From assembly GCA_025677835.1 (NCBI GenBank), contig JAIXMR010000060.1, forward strand, positions 92,284-156,283: 64,000 nucleotides of DNA, read 5' to 3'. A model generated the notes under the pieces. The model saw nothing but the letters and a program-made list of their open reading frames with translations, made no database searches and was not told the DNA's origin. Shown here in pieces: positions 1-11,208 of the stretch (its first letter is position 1; each line of letters begins with the position of its first letter). Source of the DNA: Sporodiniella umbellata. Its lineage: Eukaryota > Mucoromycota > Mucoromycetes > Mucorales > Rhizopodaceae. The position numbers were made by a program, and so were the translations under genes.

Positions 1-253
1 TCATAATTTTTCCACGAATGTGCGGCTTTTGAAGGTATAAAGGGAAAAAGGGAATTCTAGTATATTTCTATTTTTATTACTATTTTTTATCTATAAAAGG
101 AAAATAAAGCGCGGCTCTTGGAGCTTGTTACCACATTGGAGTCCGAGTCGCAGTCAACAAGGATTGTTGAAGGAACGACCAACAATTGACAGTGGAAATA
201 CAGTACAAAGGAAATCCTCACTTCCATTTTTTCTATATCCACGATCAATCGCA

Positions 254-1317
254 ATGCCAAAAGAAGTCAAATCGCTCGTTAAAATCTCTCAAGAAACAGT
301 AGCTAAAAATCTAGAATGTAGAGTCTGAATCCCACAGAAAAAACAATGCAACGCCAGGAAAACATGCTCACTTTTTTTTTTTTGGGCATTCCATAGTGTT
401 AACAGATGTAGGTTGTGTTCCATATAGTCTTCTTAAAGCGTCTTTTAAACATGCGACTGCTGAACAATTATATCGTATAGAAGAGTACAACCCGGTAAAA
501 TATAATCAGTTATCAATAAGCAGAAACTAGTGACAACGATATAGAGAAAAAACTAAACCCATCTACCTCCCCTGTTTGCTAGGAGTTTATAACAGAATCA
601 AACGGTAAGTCTACAGTTAATAGCTCTCAAGATTAATTTTACTTTATCTAGATCTATGGCTACCTCACTGCCTTGCATTTAAAGATGTGAGGGACGAATA
701 TCAGAACGGAATGCATAAAAATCCTAAAGAGTGGAGAAGCATTTATCTTGTAAGTCGGGTTATATTGGTTAAAAATTGCTTAAGCTTAAGAGTAGAGTAA
801 AAACGAAGAAAACGAAAGAAGAAGGCAGCTTGTGAAAGAAAAGCTCAAGAGCCAATATAACAAAATACAAACAGACAAGGCAGCTCGGTCTATAAAGATG
901 TTACATGGCGTTGTACCAACAAAAAAAGGAACATGTGGCTCTGCGCGACGGTCTAATGCGAGTAAACTGTTTCAACAATCAAAACGAGAAGCAGACAAAG
1001 TGTAATATCGTTTTATTCAATCAAAACGAAACCAAGCAGAAGAAGGGTCTCACTAAACATTCTTTGACTCTAGAGCTTCAATTTATCAATCAAAAAAGCC
1101 TGCCGTTACTCCTGTTACACAGCGAATAAGAGCACCGTCAAAACCAAATCAAGTAAAGCCACCCAAAATTATACCCCCCATCCCTACAACAGCCTCTTCT
1201 GTCATTCGACCAGAAAAGATAAGAGGGCAGGAAAGCTTAAATTCAAAGCCCACTGAATCAAGAAAACCAGTGGCGATGGTAAACTTTAACATTTTTAAAG
1301 AGGTAAACAAAGATTAG
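254..1317 (+). CDS. Elongin A (transcription elongation / Cul3-type ligase adaptor)
   Basis: Six exons give 243 residues: 254-317, 397-494, 583-604, 652-749, 796-1001 and 1074-1317; the total is an exact multiple of three. The N-terminal half carries the Elongin A signature in order: a short Lys-rich start, a DVG..PY..L block, the EQLYRIEEYNP motif (exon 2 end), LWxxHC (exon 4), then KEWRSIY and a basic helix ending in QYNKIQTDKAAR. The C-terminus is a Pro/Lys/Arg-rich tail. In other eukaryotes Elongin A acts with Elongins B/C on RNA polymerase II, as elongation factor and ubiquitin-ligase adaptor. It is much shorter than the animal protein, lacking the TFIIS-N part, as fungal versions do. 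The first intron uses donor GTAGAG and the fourth is only 46 bp. It converges on the H2A.Z gene. Confidence 0.8.
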
Positions 1318-1441
1318 AATAAATTAAAGTTTTGACATTTGTCTTTAGTTGTCTTGACATGGTTAGTTTATTAATAAAGTTGAAGAATCTTTTTCTTTTG
1401 TTTTTGTTTTTTTGTGTTTGATTTGTTTTGATTTGTAGTCT

Positions 1442-1982
1442 CTACATCTTCTTTCCAGTCTTTGTATTTCCAATGAGAGATTTGTGAATGTGAGGAAGTA
1501 CACCACCGCCAGCAATAGTAGCCTTGATGAGAGCGTCGAGTTCTTCATCACCGCGGATAGCAAGTTGTAAATGTCTTGGTGTGATGCGCTTTACTTTAAG
1601 ATCTTTGGTGGCATTGCCTGCTAATTCAAGTACTTCGGCTGTGAGATATTCAAGAATAGCAGCTGTATAAACTGCGGCTTTAGCGCCAACACGAGCATGG
1701 TTGTTTCCCTTAGACTTTAAGTATCTGTGAATACGACCTACAGGAAACTTTTTTCAATGACAACATATTAGTTTCCAGGCGACATGACTTTCTTTTTTTT
1801 TTTTTTTTTTTTTTTATTTACTTGGAGTCCAGAACGAGCAGACTGAGATAGAGTTTGAACTCTTTCTTTATGTTCGTTTTTAGCCAATATATTTTCAGAT
1901 GAGTTATCAGCCTATCGGGGATTAGTCAAAGGCTCTTTTTATCATTGATATCAAGGTGTCTTGCTCTATCTTTTTTTACCAT
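1442..1982 (-). CDS. Histone variant H2A.Z
   Basis: Three exons: the ATG alone (1980-1982), 1822-1911 and 1442-1747, giving 132 residues. The histone fold reads [17 protein letters not shown], then [23 protein letters not shown] and the variant-specific [18 protein letters not shown] and [14 protein letters not shown], which match H2A.Z rather than canonical H2A (no SQE tail). Intron 1 (1912-1979) has a CTAAT branch site; intron 2 (1748-1821) contains a long A-tract on the coding strand. The N-terminal tail (about 29 residues, start [15 protein letters not shown]) is unusual: few lysines and no GK repeats. H2A.Z replaces H2A in promoter-flanking nucleosomes, deposited by SWR1. It is divergent with the myosin gene, sharing about 209 bp. 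Confidence 0.9.
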
Positions 1983-2191
1983 TTTTTGTATTTAAGAAAA
2001 AAAAAAAGGAAAAAAGAAAGACGCGCTGTGCACAAAGATGGAGTTTGAAGAATAAAAATTTTATTGGCTTTGAGCTTTATATTTCACCTTCTATTTCAGG
2101 TGATGATCTCATTTTGTAATTTTCCTTATTTTTCTTTCTTTCTTTTCTCTTACCCTTTCCCCTTTTTCTTTACTATATTTACTCTATTACG
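1983..2191. promoter_or_regulatory. Shared divergent promoter, H2A.Z / myosin I
   Basis: Only 209 bp separate the two start codons. The stretch is AT-rich with pyrimidine tracts on the plus strand just before the myosin ATG and an A-tract near the H2A.Z ATG. I see no consensus TATA box. Its role as a shared promoter is inferred from position. Confidence 0.45.
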
Positions 2192-5100
2192 ATGGCCAAA
2201 GTAAAATCAAAGGTTCTTTCAGTAGTTCGCAGCTTAATAACAACTCTTTTTTTTCGATAGAAACTACTAGGAAAGAAGACTGGAGAGAAAATCAAGGCAA
2301 ATCGCCCTGCAAGGGCAGACTGGAAAGAAGGCGTTAAAAAGAAACAAGTTGGGGTTTCTGATATGACGCTTTTATCGAAAATCACAAACGAAGCTATCAA
2401 TGAAAACCTCCAAAAAAGATGGCAAAATGCTGAAATTTACGTAGGTTTTTTAGCTACCAAATAAAACAAAAGATAGCTAACATGCTTAAATACCAACAGA
2501 CATATATCGGTCATGTATTGATTAGTGTAAATCCATTTAGAGATTTAGGGATATATACAGACGATATACTGAAAAGCTATAAAGGCAAAAACCTTTTAGA
2601 AGTAAACACAATATTTAAACTCGTGTTTTAATAGGTGGACCTGACTGTTTACTATTTTTAGATGCCTCCTCATGTTTTTGCCATTGCTGAATCCTCTTAC
2701 CATCATATGAATAGTTACAAAGAAAACCAATGCATCATTATTAGGTAACGGTTATACAAAAAAAGCTACAAAAAGCTACAAAAAGCACACAAAATAACCA
2801 TATTACAATTAGTGGTGAATCAGGAGCTGGAAAAACAGAAGCTGCCAAGAGAATTATGCAGTATATCGCCGCCGTCTCTGGAGATGGCACTAACTCTTCT
2901 ATCAAAGAAATCAAAGAAATGGTGTTGGCTACAAACCCTTTGTTAGAAAGCTTCGGCTGTGCAAAGACTTTAAGAAATGATAACTCCAGTCGTCACGTAA
3001 ACCAAACGCATATTTGTACAAAAGACAAAAGCTCTAAAAAGCTGAATTATAGGGAAAATATTTAGAAATCCAATTCAATACTCAAGGTGAGCCTGTCGGA
3101 GCCGTCATTACAAACTATTTATTAGAGAAGGTAACGAATCACTTTTTTTGTTATACTACAGTTCTAACCCAATGGGCTTAGAATCGCGTTGTGGGCCAGA
3201 TAGACAACGAAAGAAATTTCCATATCTTCTATCAACTGACTAAAGCAGCACCAGCAGACTATCAACAATCTTTTGGTCTTCAAGGGCCCGAAAGCTTTCT
3301 TTATACCAGTCGAAGTAATTGTTTAGATGTCCCAGGTATTAACGATATACAGGATTTCGAAGCAACAGTAGTAAGTTGGAATGAAAACTAGCAATATATG
3401 TATATGCATATACTCATCCAATTTTTGTTTTGCCCAGGCTGCTATGAACGTTATTGGATTGGAACAGCACGAAAAGGATGAAATCTTTAAAATCTTGGCC
3501 GTTATTCTTTGGTTGGGTAACATAGTTTTCGTAGAAAATGATGAAGGAAATGCAGTAATATCAGATATGGATGTCGCCAATTTTGTTGCGTATTTAATGG
3601 AAGTGGATTGTGAATCATTATCAAAGGCAGTCACCAGTCGCATTATGGAAACCCAAAGAGGTGGTAGAAGAGGGAGTGTGTATGAAGTACCTTTGAATGT
3701 ATCGCAAGCCAACTCTGTGCGCGACGCCCTTTCAAAAACGCTGTACGAAAGACTTTTTGAATGGATTGTTCAACGTGTCAACGTATCTCTGCAGGCAAGA
3801 ACATCTCATCAGTACACCATTGGTGTTCTCGATATTTATGGGTTCGAGATTTTTGAGGAAAACAACTTTGAACAAATGTGTATCAACTACGTGAACGAAA
3901 AATTGCAACAGATTTTTATTGAATTGACATTGAAAGCTGAGCAAGAGGAATACGTTCGGGAGCAGATTCAATGGACGCCTATCAATTTTTTCAACAACAA
4001 AATTGTGTGCGATTTGATTGAAGAAAAAAGGCCTCCGGGTATCTTTGCTGCTTTGAATGATGCTGTTGCTACTGCTCATGCCGATTCCAATGCAGCCGAC
4101 AATTCCTTTGTTCAGCGCTTGGGATTTCTGTCTTCTAATCCCCACTTTGAATCTAGAGGCTCCAAATTTTTGATCCGCCATTATGCTGGAGATGTATTGT
4201 ACAATGTAGAGGGTATGACTGACAAGAATAAGGACTCTCTTCTCAAAGATTTATTGAATTTGGCTACCGGCTCCTCGAATCAGTTTATTTCTCATACGCT
4301 TTTCCCTGAACGTATCGACCCCAACTCAAAAAAGAGACCTCCTACAGCAGGCGACAAGATTAAGCTCTCTTGCAATACACTTGTCACCAAGCTTATGCAA
4401 TGTCACCCCAGCTATATACGTACAATCAAATCAAACGATCACCGTAGTCCGTCCGAATTTGACGATAAGCGAGTTCTTCACCAAATTCAATACCTTGGTT
4501 TATGTGAAAATATCCGTGTTAGAAGAGCTGGGTTTGCTTACAGAACTGTAATCATTGACTGCAGACCACTTTGTCAGCATGAACTAATTGCTTTTTTTCT
4601 TTTTATGTATAGACATTTGAGAAATTTGTTGAGAGATTTTATTTACTATGTCCTAGTACAGGCTATGCGGGCGAGTATATTTGGAATAGGGACGCTGGTA
4701 GCGGAACTTTGGAGATTTTGAAGCATAACAACATCCCTGCAGAAGAATGGCAAATGGGTACCACCAAAGTGTTCATTAGACATCCAGAAACTGTAAGCAA
4801 ATGTTGTTATTTTTTCTGCAAAAAAAAAAAAAAAAAAAAAGGAAATTGACATCTTTCCATAAAAGATTTTCGCGCTTGAGAATCTTCGCGACAAATACTG
4901 GCATAACATGGCTACTCGTATTCAGCGTGCCTGGAGAGCCTACTTAAGATATAGATTTGAGTGCGCTAAAAAAATCCAACGATTCTGGAGACAAAATAAG
5001 TACAATATCGGCTTTCTTCAAATGAGAGAATACGGCCATCAGATATTAGCTGGGCAAAAAGAAAGACGTAGATATTCTCTTGTAAGTATGAGACGTTTTA

Positions 5101-6685
5101 CTGGTGACTATTTGGATGTTCAACAAGGTTCCGGCTTGGCTACAATGATCCGAAATGCTGTTAGTCTTAAAGGAGGTGAATCAGTTGTATTTAGTATGAA
5201 GGGAAATACGCTTGTACCAAGAGCTATGAGATCAAGCGTGCAAAGTCCTAGAACATTTGTTTTGGTAAGTTTTCAGAAATATATATAAAAAAATATTGAC
5301 ACACTTTTTTGTAGACAAATCAAAGTTTGCATATTATAATGGCCACAAAAAATGGAAAAGTATTGACTATGGTTGATGAAAAGTCTATCTCGTTAAATGT
5401 TATCAACAGCATTAGCGTCTCTACCCTTCAGGACGACTGGGTAGTCTTCCATATCGATAATTCCCCTGAGGGTGATACAATCATTCAGTGTACTTTCAAA
5501 ACCGAGCTTTTAGCGCATATTAGTCAACAAACTGGCGGTCGTATCAAGGTGACTGTTGCACCTCAGATTCCATATGCCAAAAAAGGAGGCAAGTCCGCTA
5601 CTATGAAGTTTATAAAGGATGAAGCTGCTAAATGTGATGGTATCTATAAGAGTCACGTTGTAAAGATATGTTCTGGTGAATTACCAACTAGCCGTAAGTT
5701 TTGTGAATTTATATATACAAAAAGAAAAGAAAAACTCAGTTTATATAACTTTAGAATCTGCTCCACCCTGTGCAAACAAAGCAAGGTCATATACTCCAAG
5801 AGCAACACCAGTGAAGAAGACAAATATTACACCTCGCCCTGTGGCAAGCCGCCCTATCTCTACCAACGTTTCACATGGGCGTTCGGTACCAGTACCTCCC
5901 CCTCCCCCTCCAGCTGCTGTTTCATCCCCCCCTCCTCCTGCTGTATCCTCAATTCCACAATACAAAGCCATATATCCTTTCAAATCTCAAGAACAAGGAG
6001 AAATTGCCTTTGAAAAGGGCGACTTGTTAGAGATTGTCGAGAAAGAAGAAAACGGTAAGAAATACACAAACAAATATGAGGAAAATTTGTTTTTACTGAC
6101 TTGTGAAAAAAAAAAAAAAACAGGATGGTGGCTAGCTAAAAAAGATGGTATTGAAGGATGGGTACCAAGCAATTATTTGGAAGAATATGTACCCCCTAAA
6201 GCAGTATCTACTCCTCCCCCTCCCCCTCCTCCTGCCAGAAGAGCAATCCCCACACCACCTCAAATGAACAATGTGCCGGTGAGCCATGCACCTGTAAACG
6301 TTTTACCTGTAAATAATACTCCAGCTACAAGTAGCGTTCCTGCTTGGAAAGCTGAGTTGGAAGCACGCAAGGCAGCACCTGTACCCGCCACTCGTCGTGC
6401 ACCGCCTGCGCCTAAACCAAAGCCTGCAATTCCTGTCAAGCCAAACACTATGAGTAAACCAGCAGTCCCGTCACGCTCTGGCGCTGGTCCCGGTACTGCT
6501 CCGAGAGCTCCCCCACGTCCTGGAGCCCCAGGTGGTGCTCCTTCAAGTGCAGCTGCTAGCTTAGCTGACGCTGTAAGTACATGTATAAATATATTTTCAT
6601 AAAAAAAAATAATAACAGTCTACATTAGCTCCGTGCACGTAGAAACCAAGCGCATCATGATGAAGATGATGACGACGAGTGGTAA
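2192..6685 (+). CDS. Class I myosin (Myo3/Myo5/MyoA type)
   Basis: Fourteen exons (2192-2200, 2261-2440, 2500-2601, 2662-2744, 2813-2996, 3053-3130, 3182-3370, 3438-4547, 4613-4792, 4866-5264, 5315-5693, 5755-6054, 6124-6572, 6629-6685) sum to 3,699 nt, 1,232 residues. Order: motor head with P-loop [12 protein letters not shown] and NDNSSRH switch; a TEDS-rule serine in [11 protein letters not shown]; two IQ motifs ([25 protein letters not shown]); basic TH1 membrane-binding region; proline stretch; SH3 domain (YKAIYPF ... [22 protein letters not shown]); Ala/Pro-rich TH2; C-terminal acidic DEDDDDEW, the Arp2/3-binding tail. This is the complete long-tailed myosin I layout, working in endocytosis and polarized actin assembly at the plasma membrane. 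The serine at the TEDS site implies PAK/Ste20-type kinase control. The first exon is 9 nt. Confidence 0.95.
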
Positions 6686-7058
6686 AACACTTTGGTTCGT
6701 TAAAATAGAAAACCTTCCCCACTATAATTCCAAAATAGTTCTGACGGCATGTATAAATTAACACACATGTTGTAGAAAAATAAATAAAAAAGACTTTCAA
6801 TAAACCCATCATCTTAAAAACAGCCCAAAGAATGAATTAAACCCGCTTGTACTCGTTATATACTGAAAAAGAAAATGCCAAAAACGAGTTATACAACACA
6901 GGTATAGATGCGTATAAGGATGGGTAAGCAAAACTTGAGTTGGTGAGACACCAATTTGAAAATAAGAGATGTTTTATGTACAAAGACCAAAACTCTGTAG
7001 ATTTAATATGCGTTTATAAATAAAGGCTTCAATCCAAGTAAACTGAAAAACCTTTTGT
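6686..7058. other. Intergenic spacer, convergent 3' ends
   Basis: This 373-bp stretch lies between the stop codons of myosin I and eL32. It holds AT-rich 3' UTR-like sequence with AATAAA-type words. No coding signal was seen. Confidence 0.6.
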
Positions 7059-7520
7059 TTACTCCTGAGATCTAAGACGGGCACCAGCGTTGATGACCTT
7101 AACGTTCAATTGAGCAGCACGTTCAAGGAGAGCAACACGCTTCTTGGAGGAGACGTTGTGAGCGATTTCAGCAGCATAAGAGCGGTTGTGCATCAACAAA
7201 AGGTTGAGTTCACGGACGTTGGAGACAACGAACTTGCGGAAACCGTTGGGCAAAAGGTTACGGGTCTTCTTGGCAGAACCATAACCAATCTTGGGCATAG
7301 GAGCTTGTCCCTTGAAGCGTCTACGCATGTTACAATCGATACCCTTGGGTTTTCTCCATGATTCCTATAGATTCAACCTTTTTCGTTAGTTTCCTTCTCC
7401 AACTGTCCAATTCAACAAGATAATACATACACCGACACGCATGAAACGGTTAGATTGGTGACGTTTGAAGGTAGCAGTGCGCTTCTTCACGATGGTGTGC
7501 TTTACGGCAGGAGTGACCAT
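7059..7520 (-). CDS. 60S ribosomal protein eL32
   Basis: Two exons (7431-7520 and 7059-7364) give 131 residues, normal for the family. Recognisable blocks are [19 protein letters not shown] near the start, [10 protein letters not shown] at the exon junction, then [36 protein letters not shown] and a C-terminal [10 protein letters not shown]. It is a structural component of the large ribosomal subunit. The intron (7365-7430, donor GTATGT) falls between Gly30 and Glu31 in phase 0. Strong preference for a few codons fits a highly expressed gene. Upstream it faces the complex I subunit gene across 669 bp. Confidence 0.95.
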
Positions 7521-7596
7521 TTTTAAAGCTAAACAAAGAGATGTTTAGAATCTGTTTCTTTTCCTCCAATTGTGTGTTCCAAAGTAAAGAGAGAAG

Positions 7597-7631
<35 letters not shown>

Positions 7632-8189
7632 AAGTAACTGTTTAGTCTGACTAACGTAAACAATGAAAAGTTGCTATTTGTTTTCCTTTCTGTTTTCTAT
7701 GGGGTACAATGTATTGCGTTTGTTTGTAGTTTCGTAATTCATCGTTGGTTTTGTCTCGCTTGGCTGATTGTTACTGTATATCTCCATTATGTCTTACGAT
7801 TTCCATCCTTTTATGTTTAATCCTTTTCTTTTGTTCTCTCTCTCTTTTTTTTTTTAAAAAAACAAGCCTTTTTGTTTTCCCTTTACTGAGGACAGATGGA
7901 TGTTTTTGTTTTGTTATTCAACATTATCTTTACCTTCTTTGATTGATGCTGGAAGAGGAAGGTCTTTTTTGGGCTTACTGACCTTCAGTTTTGTTTCAAT
8001 CTTCTTGAGCCTACTCTCTTTTCACGAGACTCCGGTCAAATTTGCCGGAATTTCTGAGTTTTTCTCGGTCCGAACAGTTTTTGATGACGCATCTTTTTTT
8101 TTTTTGAGCGGGCCCATGAGAGAGCTGTACTTGTAAACTGTATTTTCTTTTTTTTTTTTTTTTTGAAAGCTTACAATAAAAATTACAAA
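7521..8189. promoter_or_regulatory. Divergent promoter region, eL32 / complex I subunit
   Basis: This 669-bp spacer between two start codons contains a (AG)n run (7599-7627), several T/C-rich tracts and a T-tract directly before the downstream ATG. A promoter role is inferred from position; no named factor site was recognised. Confidence 0.4.
7599..7627. repeat. (AG)n microsatellite
   Basis: About 14 perfect AG dinucleotides lie 79 bp upstream of the eL32 start codon. GAGA-type runs are common in promoters, but no function can be shown here. Confidence 0.9.
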
Positions 8190-8432
8190 ATGGCTGCTGG
8201 AGGATTCGGATTTCACCCTCACTTCCCAGGATTTACTCATCGTTTTGTTGGAAAAGCCTTAGGAGCCACCATGTGGTTTTGGATGATGTACCGTGCTAGA
8301 GAAGACGGACCCGTTCTTTTGGTAATAATACAAAAACGACCTTAAGACTTGTCAAGGTGACTGACACAAGTTTACTTTTAGGGCTGGAGACATCCTTGGG
8401 AACACCACGGCGATCATGACGAACACCATTAA
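8190..8432 (+). CDS. Small complex I accessory subunit, NDUFB2-like
   Basis: Two exons (8190-8321, 8382-8432) encode 60 residues. The protein opens MAAGGFGFHPHFPGFTHRF, has a short hydrophobic segment (GKALGATMWFWMMYRA), and ends with GWRHPWEHHGDHDEHH. The combination of one membrane segment followed by a WRHPW..H His-rich tail matches fungal NADH:ubiquinone oxidoreductase B2/AGGG-type subunits, which sit in the membrane arm of complex I in the mitochondrial inner membrane. The small size makes family assignment less secure than for larger genes. The intron (8322-8381) is phase 0 and follows VLL. It lies head-to-tail upstream of mitoferrin. Confidence 0.65.
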
Positions 8433-9085
8433 ACAATGCAACACAATTTTTCAATAAAAGAGGGTCTACTATTTACCCTCCCTCTCCTTTCGAACAATTA
8501 CAGCTCTGATGATGACCTTCTGTTAGGAAGCATTTACAAATAGCCTTCTTATTTCTTTCCACTTTTTTCTTTTTTCTTTTTTTTGTTTGATTTTTCTGGA
8601 ACGAATTAAGCCTAGAATCGATTGTATTTTGGAAGATTGTAGACTTCAACATTACAAGACTCGTAGGTTGGTTTACGTGTGTTGAAAGTGCAAAAAAAAA
8701 AAAAAAAAAAAAAAAAACAAACAAAACAAAAAAGAGACAGAAAACAATACTTTCTATGGAAAGTTCTTTTTTCTCATGAGCTATATGCACACCTTTGGTC
8801 TTTTAATGGATTCAAAACGTAAAGCCCCTTTGTTCTGAAGAGAGAACCAAGCTTTTTAGCGGCAATATACAGCTTAGAACAACATACCAGCATGCTTTGT
8901 ACTTTAGATATCTTTTCTGATGCCTTTCAACACACAATCAGTATATAATCAATAAAAAGGACCGGCAAAAGTCTGTGCTTTTTGTCATTTTTATTTTGAA
9001 ACCTGACTTCATTATGATTTCAATGAGTGCTTTCGGTTTTCTACTCGGAAAACACTTTCCCGAGAAGTTTTTTGTAAGGAGTTTG

Positions 9086-9094
9086 ATCAGATAA
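9086..9094 (+). promoter_or_regulatory. ATCWGATAA iron-GATA site 1
   Basis: The sequence ATCAGATAA is an exact match to the ATCWGATAA element bound by fungal iron-sensing GATA repressors of the SreA/Urbs1/SRE class. It lies 538 bp before the mitoferrin ATG. Function is inferred from the match and from the target gene. Confidence 0.5.
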
Positions 9095-9278
9095 CTCTAT
9101 TTGTCAATCATAAAACGAACCAAATGATGAATATGTGTAACTGAGCCATGCAAAAAAAAAAAAAAAAAGAAACGCGGGGAGAAAATGGAAAAAAGAAACT
9201 CTGACAAATATTCATCACTTTCTAGGTGTGTTTACCTGCTGACAGTGAACGGCATAATGACTCATCAGTACTTTGACT

Positions 9279-9287
9279 TTATCAGAT
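9279..9287 (-). promoter_or_regulatory. ATCWGATAA iron-GATA site 2
   Basis: TTATCAGAT on the plus strand is the exact complement of ATCTGATAA. It lies 345 bp before the mitoferrin ATG and is followed by a T-run, as is site 3. Confidence 0.5.
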
Positions 9288-9478
9288 TTTTTTATCCTAA
9301 ACGGGTAGATAGAGAGCGGACGTAAGTTCAAGCAAAGCAAAGCCCTATCTCAGCTTTTACTTCTGAAATAACCGAGATAGGCTACAGTGCTTGTTGATAA
9401 CAGAGGGAAAAAACAAAAGTAAAAATATCACCAAATTTGGACCGATGGTGTTTTTAAAATACTCACAATAGCTTTTCT

Positions 9479-9487
9479 TTATCAGAT
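9479..9487 (-). promoter_or_regulatory. ATCWGATAA iron-GATA site 3
   Basis: This is a second TTATCAGAT followed by a T-run, exactly 200 bp downstream of site 2 and 145 bp before the mitoferrin ATG. The spacing would suit cooperative binding, but that is inference. Confidence 0.5.
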
Positions 9488-9631
9488 TTTTTTTTTTTTT
9501 TTCTTTTTTCCTTTTTTCTTCTTTTTTTTCTCAAAAAAAAAAAAGGAAGAAAAACAGTAATAACACCCACTCTTTTTTGCCTTTACCCCTTGCAGATTGA
9601 ATTTTTTCAAATACATAAACTATAAATAAAA

Positions 9632-10636
9632 ATGGCTGAAGATTATGACTATGAATCCCTGGGACAAAACGCTACTTTAACTCAAGATGCTATGGCAGGC
9701 GCTTTGGCAGGTATCGCAGAGCATTGTGCTATGTATCCTGTGGATAGCATAAAAGTAAGAGAAAATTCTATTGTTTTTTGTAACTATTTTTGGTTTTTGT
9801 GTCTTACTAAGATCTTGAAAAAAAAAAAAAAAAAGACTCGGATGCAAGTCATCCCGACAATAGCCAATGTAGGTATAGAAGCTCATCCTATAGTCCTACA
9901 CACCACAGCTCATACAAAGATTGCAACCCGCCATCTTTGGCGAGGGGTTGGTTCAGTCGTGATGGGTGCAGGACCAGCCCATGCGCTGTATTTTGCTACT
10001 TATGAAGCGTGTAAGGAGCGGTTTGGAGCCAATGCAGTAGGCCAACATGTGTTATCTACGGCTACCGCTGGTGCATGCGCTACCTTTGTTCACGATGCGT
10101 TTATGAATCCGTTTGATGTGGTGAAGCAACGTATGCAACTTCATAGCAATACAGCAAGATCAGTGGCTTTATGCGCCCGCCAGGTCTATTTGAAAGAAGG
10201 GTGGCGAGCATTCTATGTTTCGCTGCCAACGACATTGACAATGTCGGTTCCTTTTCAATCAGTTCAATTCTCAACCTATGAATACCTTCGTAAGGTACTA
10301 AACCCAAAAGGCACCTATGACCCAAAGACACATGCCATTGCAGGTTGTCTAGCTGGTGCCTTTGCTTCTTCAATCACCACACCACTCGATGTGGTCAAGA
10401 CCTTGCTTCAGACCCGCGGTCAATCGAATGATCCTCGAATTCGAACTGCTTCCGGCCTTTGGGAAGCAGCAGGTATCATCAAAGAACGCTATGGCTTTGC
10501 TGGCTTCTTTCGAGGATTCAAACCAAGAGTCTTGACACATATGCCGAGTGCTGCTATTAGCTGGAGTGTGTATGAATATTTCAAGTATTTTATCAGCGCC
10601 TCTATCAAAAACGACGAAAGTTACCTTACATTGTAA
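9632..10636 (+). CDS. Mitoferrin, mitochondrial iron carrier (Mrs3/Mrs4 family)
   Basis: Two exons (9632-9754, 9836-10636) encode 307 residues. Three mitochondrial-carrier repeats are visible, each with the Px[DE]xx[KR] signature: YPVDSIKTRMQ (split by the intron), NPFDVVKQRMQ and TPLDVVKTLLQTRG. The family-specific features are MAGALAGIAEHCAMYPVDS in helix 1 and MNPFDVVKQRMQ in helix 3, typical of Mrs3/4-mitoferrin. It moves ferrous iron across the mitochondrial inner membrane for Fe-S cluster and haem synthesis. The 81-bp intron has no in-frame stop and is a multiple of three, so retention would insert 27 residues inside the first signature. Three iron-GATA-type sites lie upstream. Confidence 0.93.
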   Translation: MAEDYDYESLGQNATLTQDAMAGALAGIAEHCAMYPVDSIKVRENSIVFCNYFWFLCLTKILKKKKKKTRMQVIPTIANVGIEAHPIVLHTTAHTKIATRHLWRGVGSVVMGAGPAHALYFATYEACKERFGANAVGQHVLSTATAGACATFVHDAFMNPFDVVKQRMQLHSNTARSVALCARQVYLKEGWRAFYVSLPTTLTMSVPFQSVQFSTYEYLRKVLNPKGTYDPKTHAIAGCLAGAFASSITTPLDVVKTLLQTRGQSNDPRIRTASGLWEAAGIIKERYGFAGFFRGFKPRVLTHMPSAAISWSVYEYFKYFISASIKNDESYLTL

Positions 10637-11208
10637 ACAAAACCTCTTCATTTTATACATTTCCTATACTTTATACCATTTCTCTTTCTCTCCCCTTTCT
10701 GTAATATCTATTTCTAAAGAGCAAACATGATACATATCTACAACAATACTCTTAAACTAGTTTTTTTTTTTTTTTTTTTTTTGATAACCAGTGTGCGATC
10801 CTGATTTGTGTTTATCATCTCGATGTTATCATTGTATGACTTGAACACAAAGTACATACGCGTTTGTATTTGGAAGGTTACACACTGAATGGCCCATAGC
10901 GCAGTATCTTTTGTCAAGTGCTATGCACAAGAAAACAGATAGTGACAGAGCCGTCCGCCTTTGTGAAGGGTATTGACTCTTGGGGGTTTAAAAAAAGAAC
11001 CTATTGTAATTTTCCTGTGTTTATTTAACGTTCAGGACATAAAAGCTTTGTTCTTCACTCTGTTGAAAAACAAAAGTAACTTAAAAAAAGATGTTTTTGT
11101 TTTGTTTTTTTTTAGAAATGTTTATGTTCTCAAGAAAAATAGAGAAAGAATAGAAAATATAAAAAAAAAAGAGAGGAAAAAAAGAGGGTGTGGATTTAGA
11201 AGAAGCAA
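10637..11208. other. Spacer between convergent mitoferrin and SR genes
   Basis: The 572-bp spacer is AT-rich with a T-tract at 10761-10782 and A-rich sequence toward the SR gene 3' end. I see no coding or RNA gene in it. Confidence 0.55.

Larger units (their letters stand above)
8433..9631. promoter_or_regulatory. Spacer and upstream region of mitoferrin
   Basis: The 1.2-kb spacer holds the 3' end of the complex I subunit gene, long A- and T-tracts (8692-8716, 9485-9543), an 8-bp inverted repeat (CCTATCTC 9344-9351 with GAGATAGG 9374-9381), and three 9-bp iron-GATA-type sites listed separately. No coding exon was found. Confidence 0.5.
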
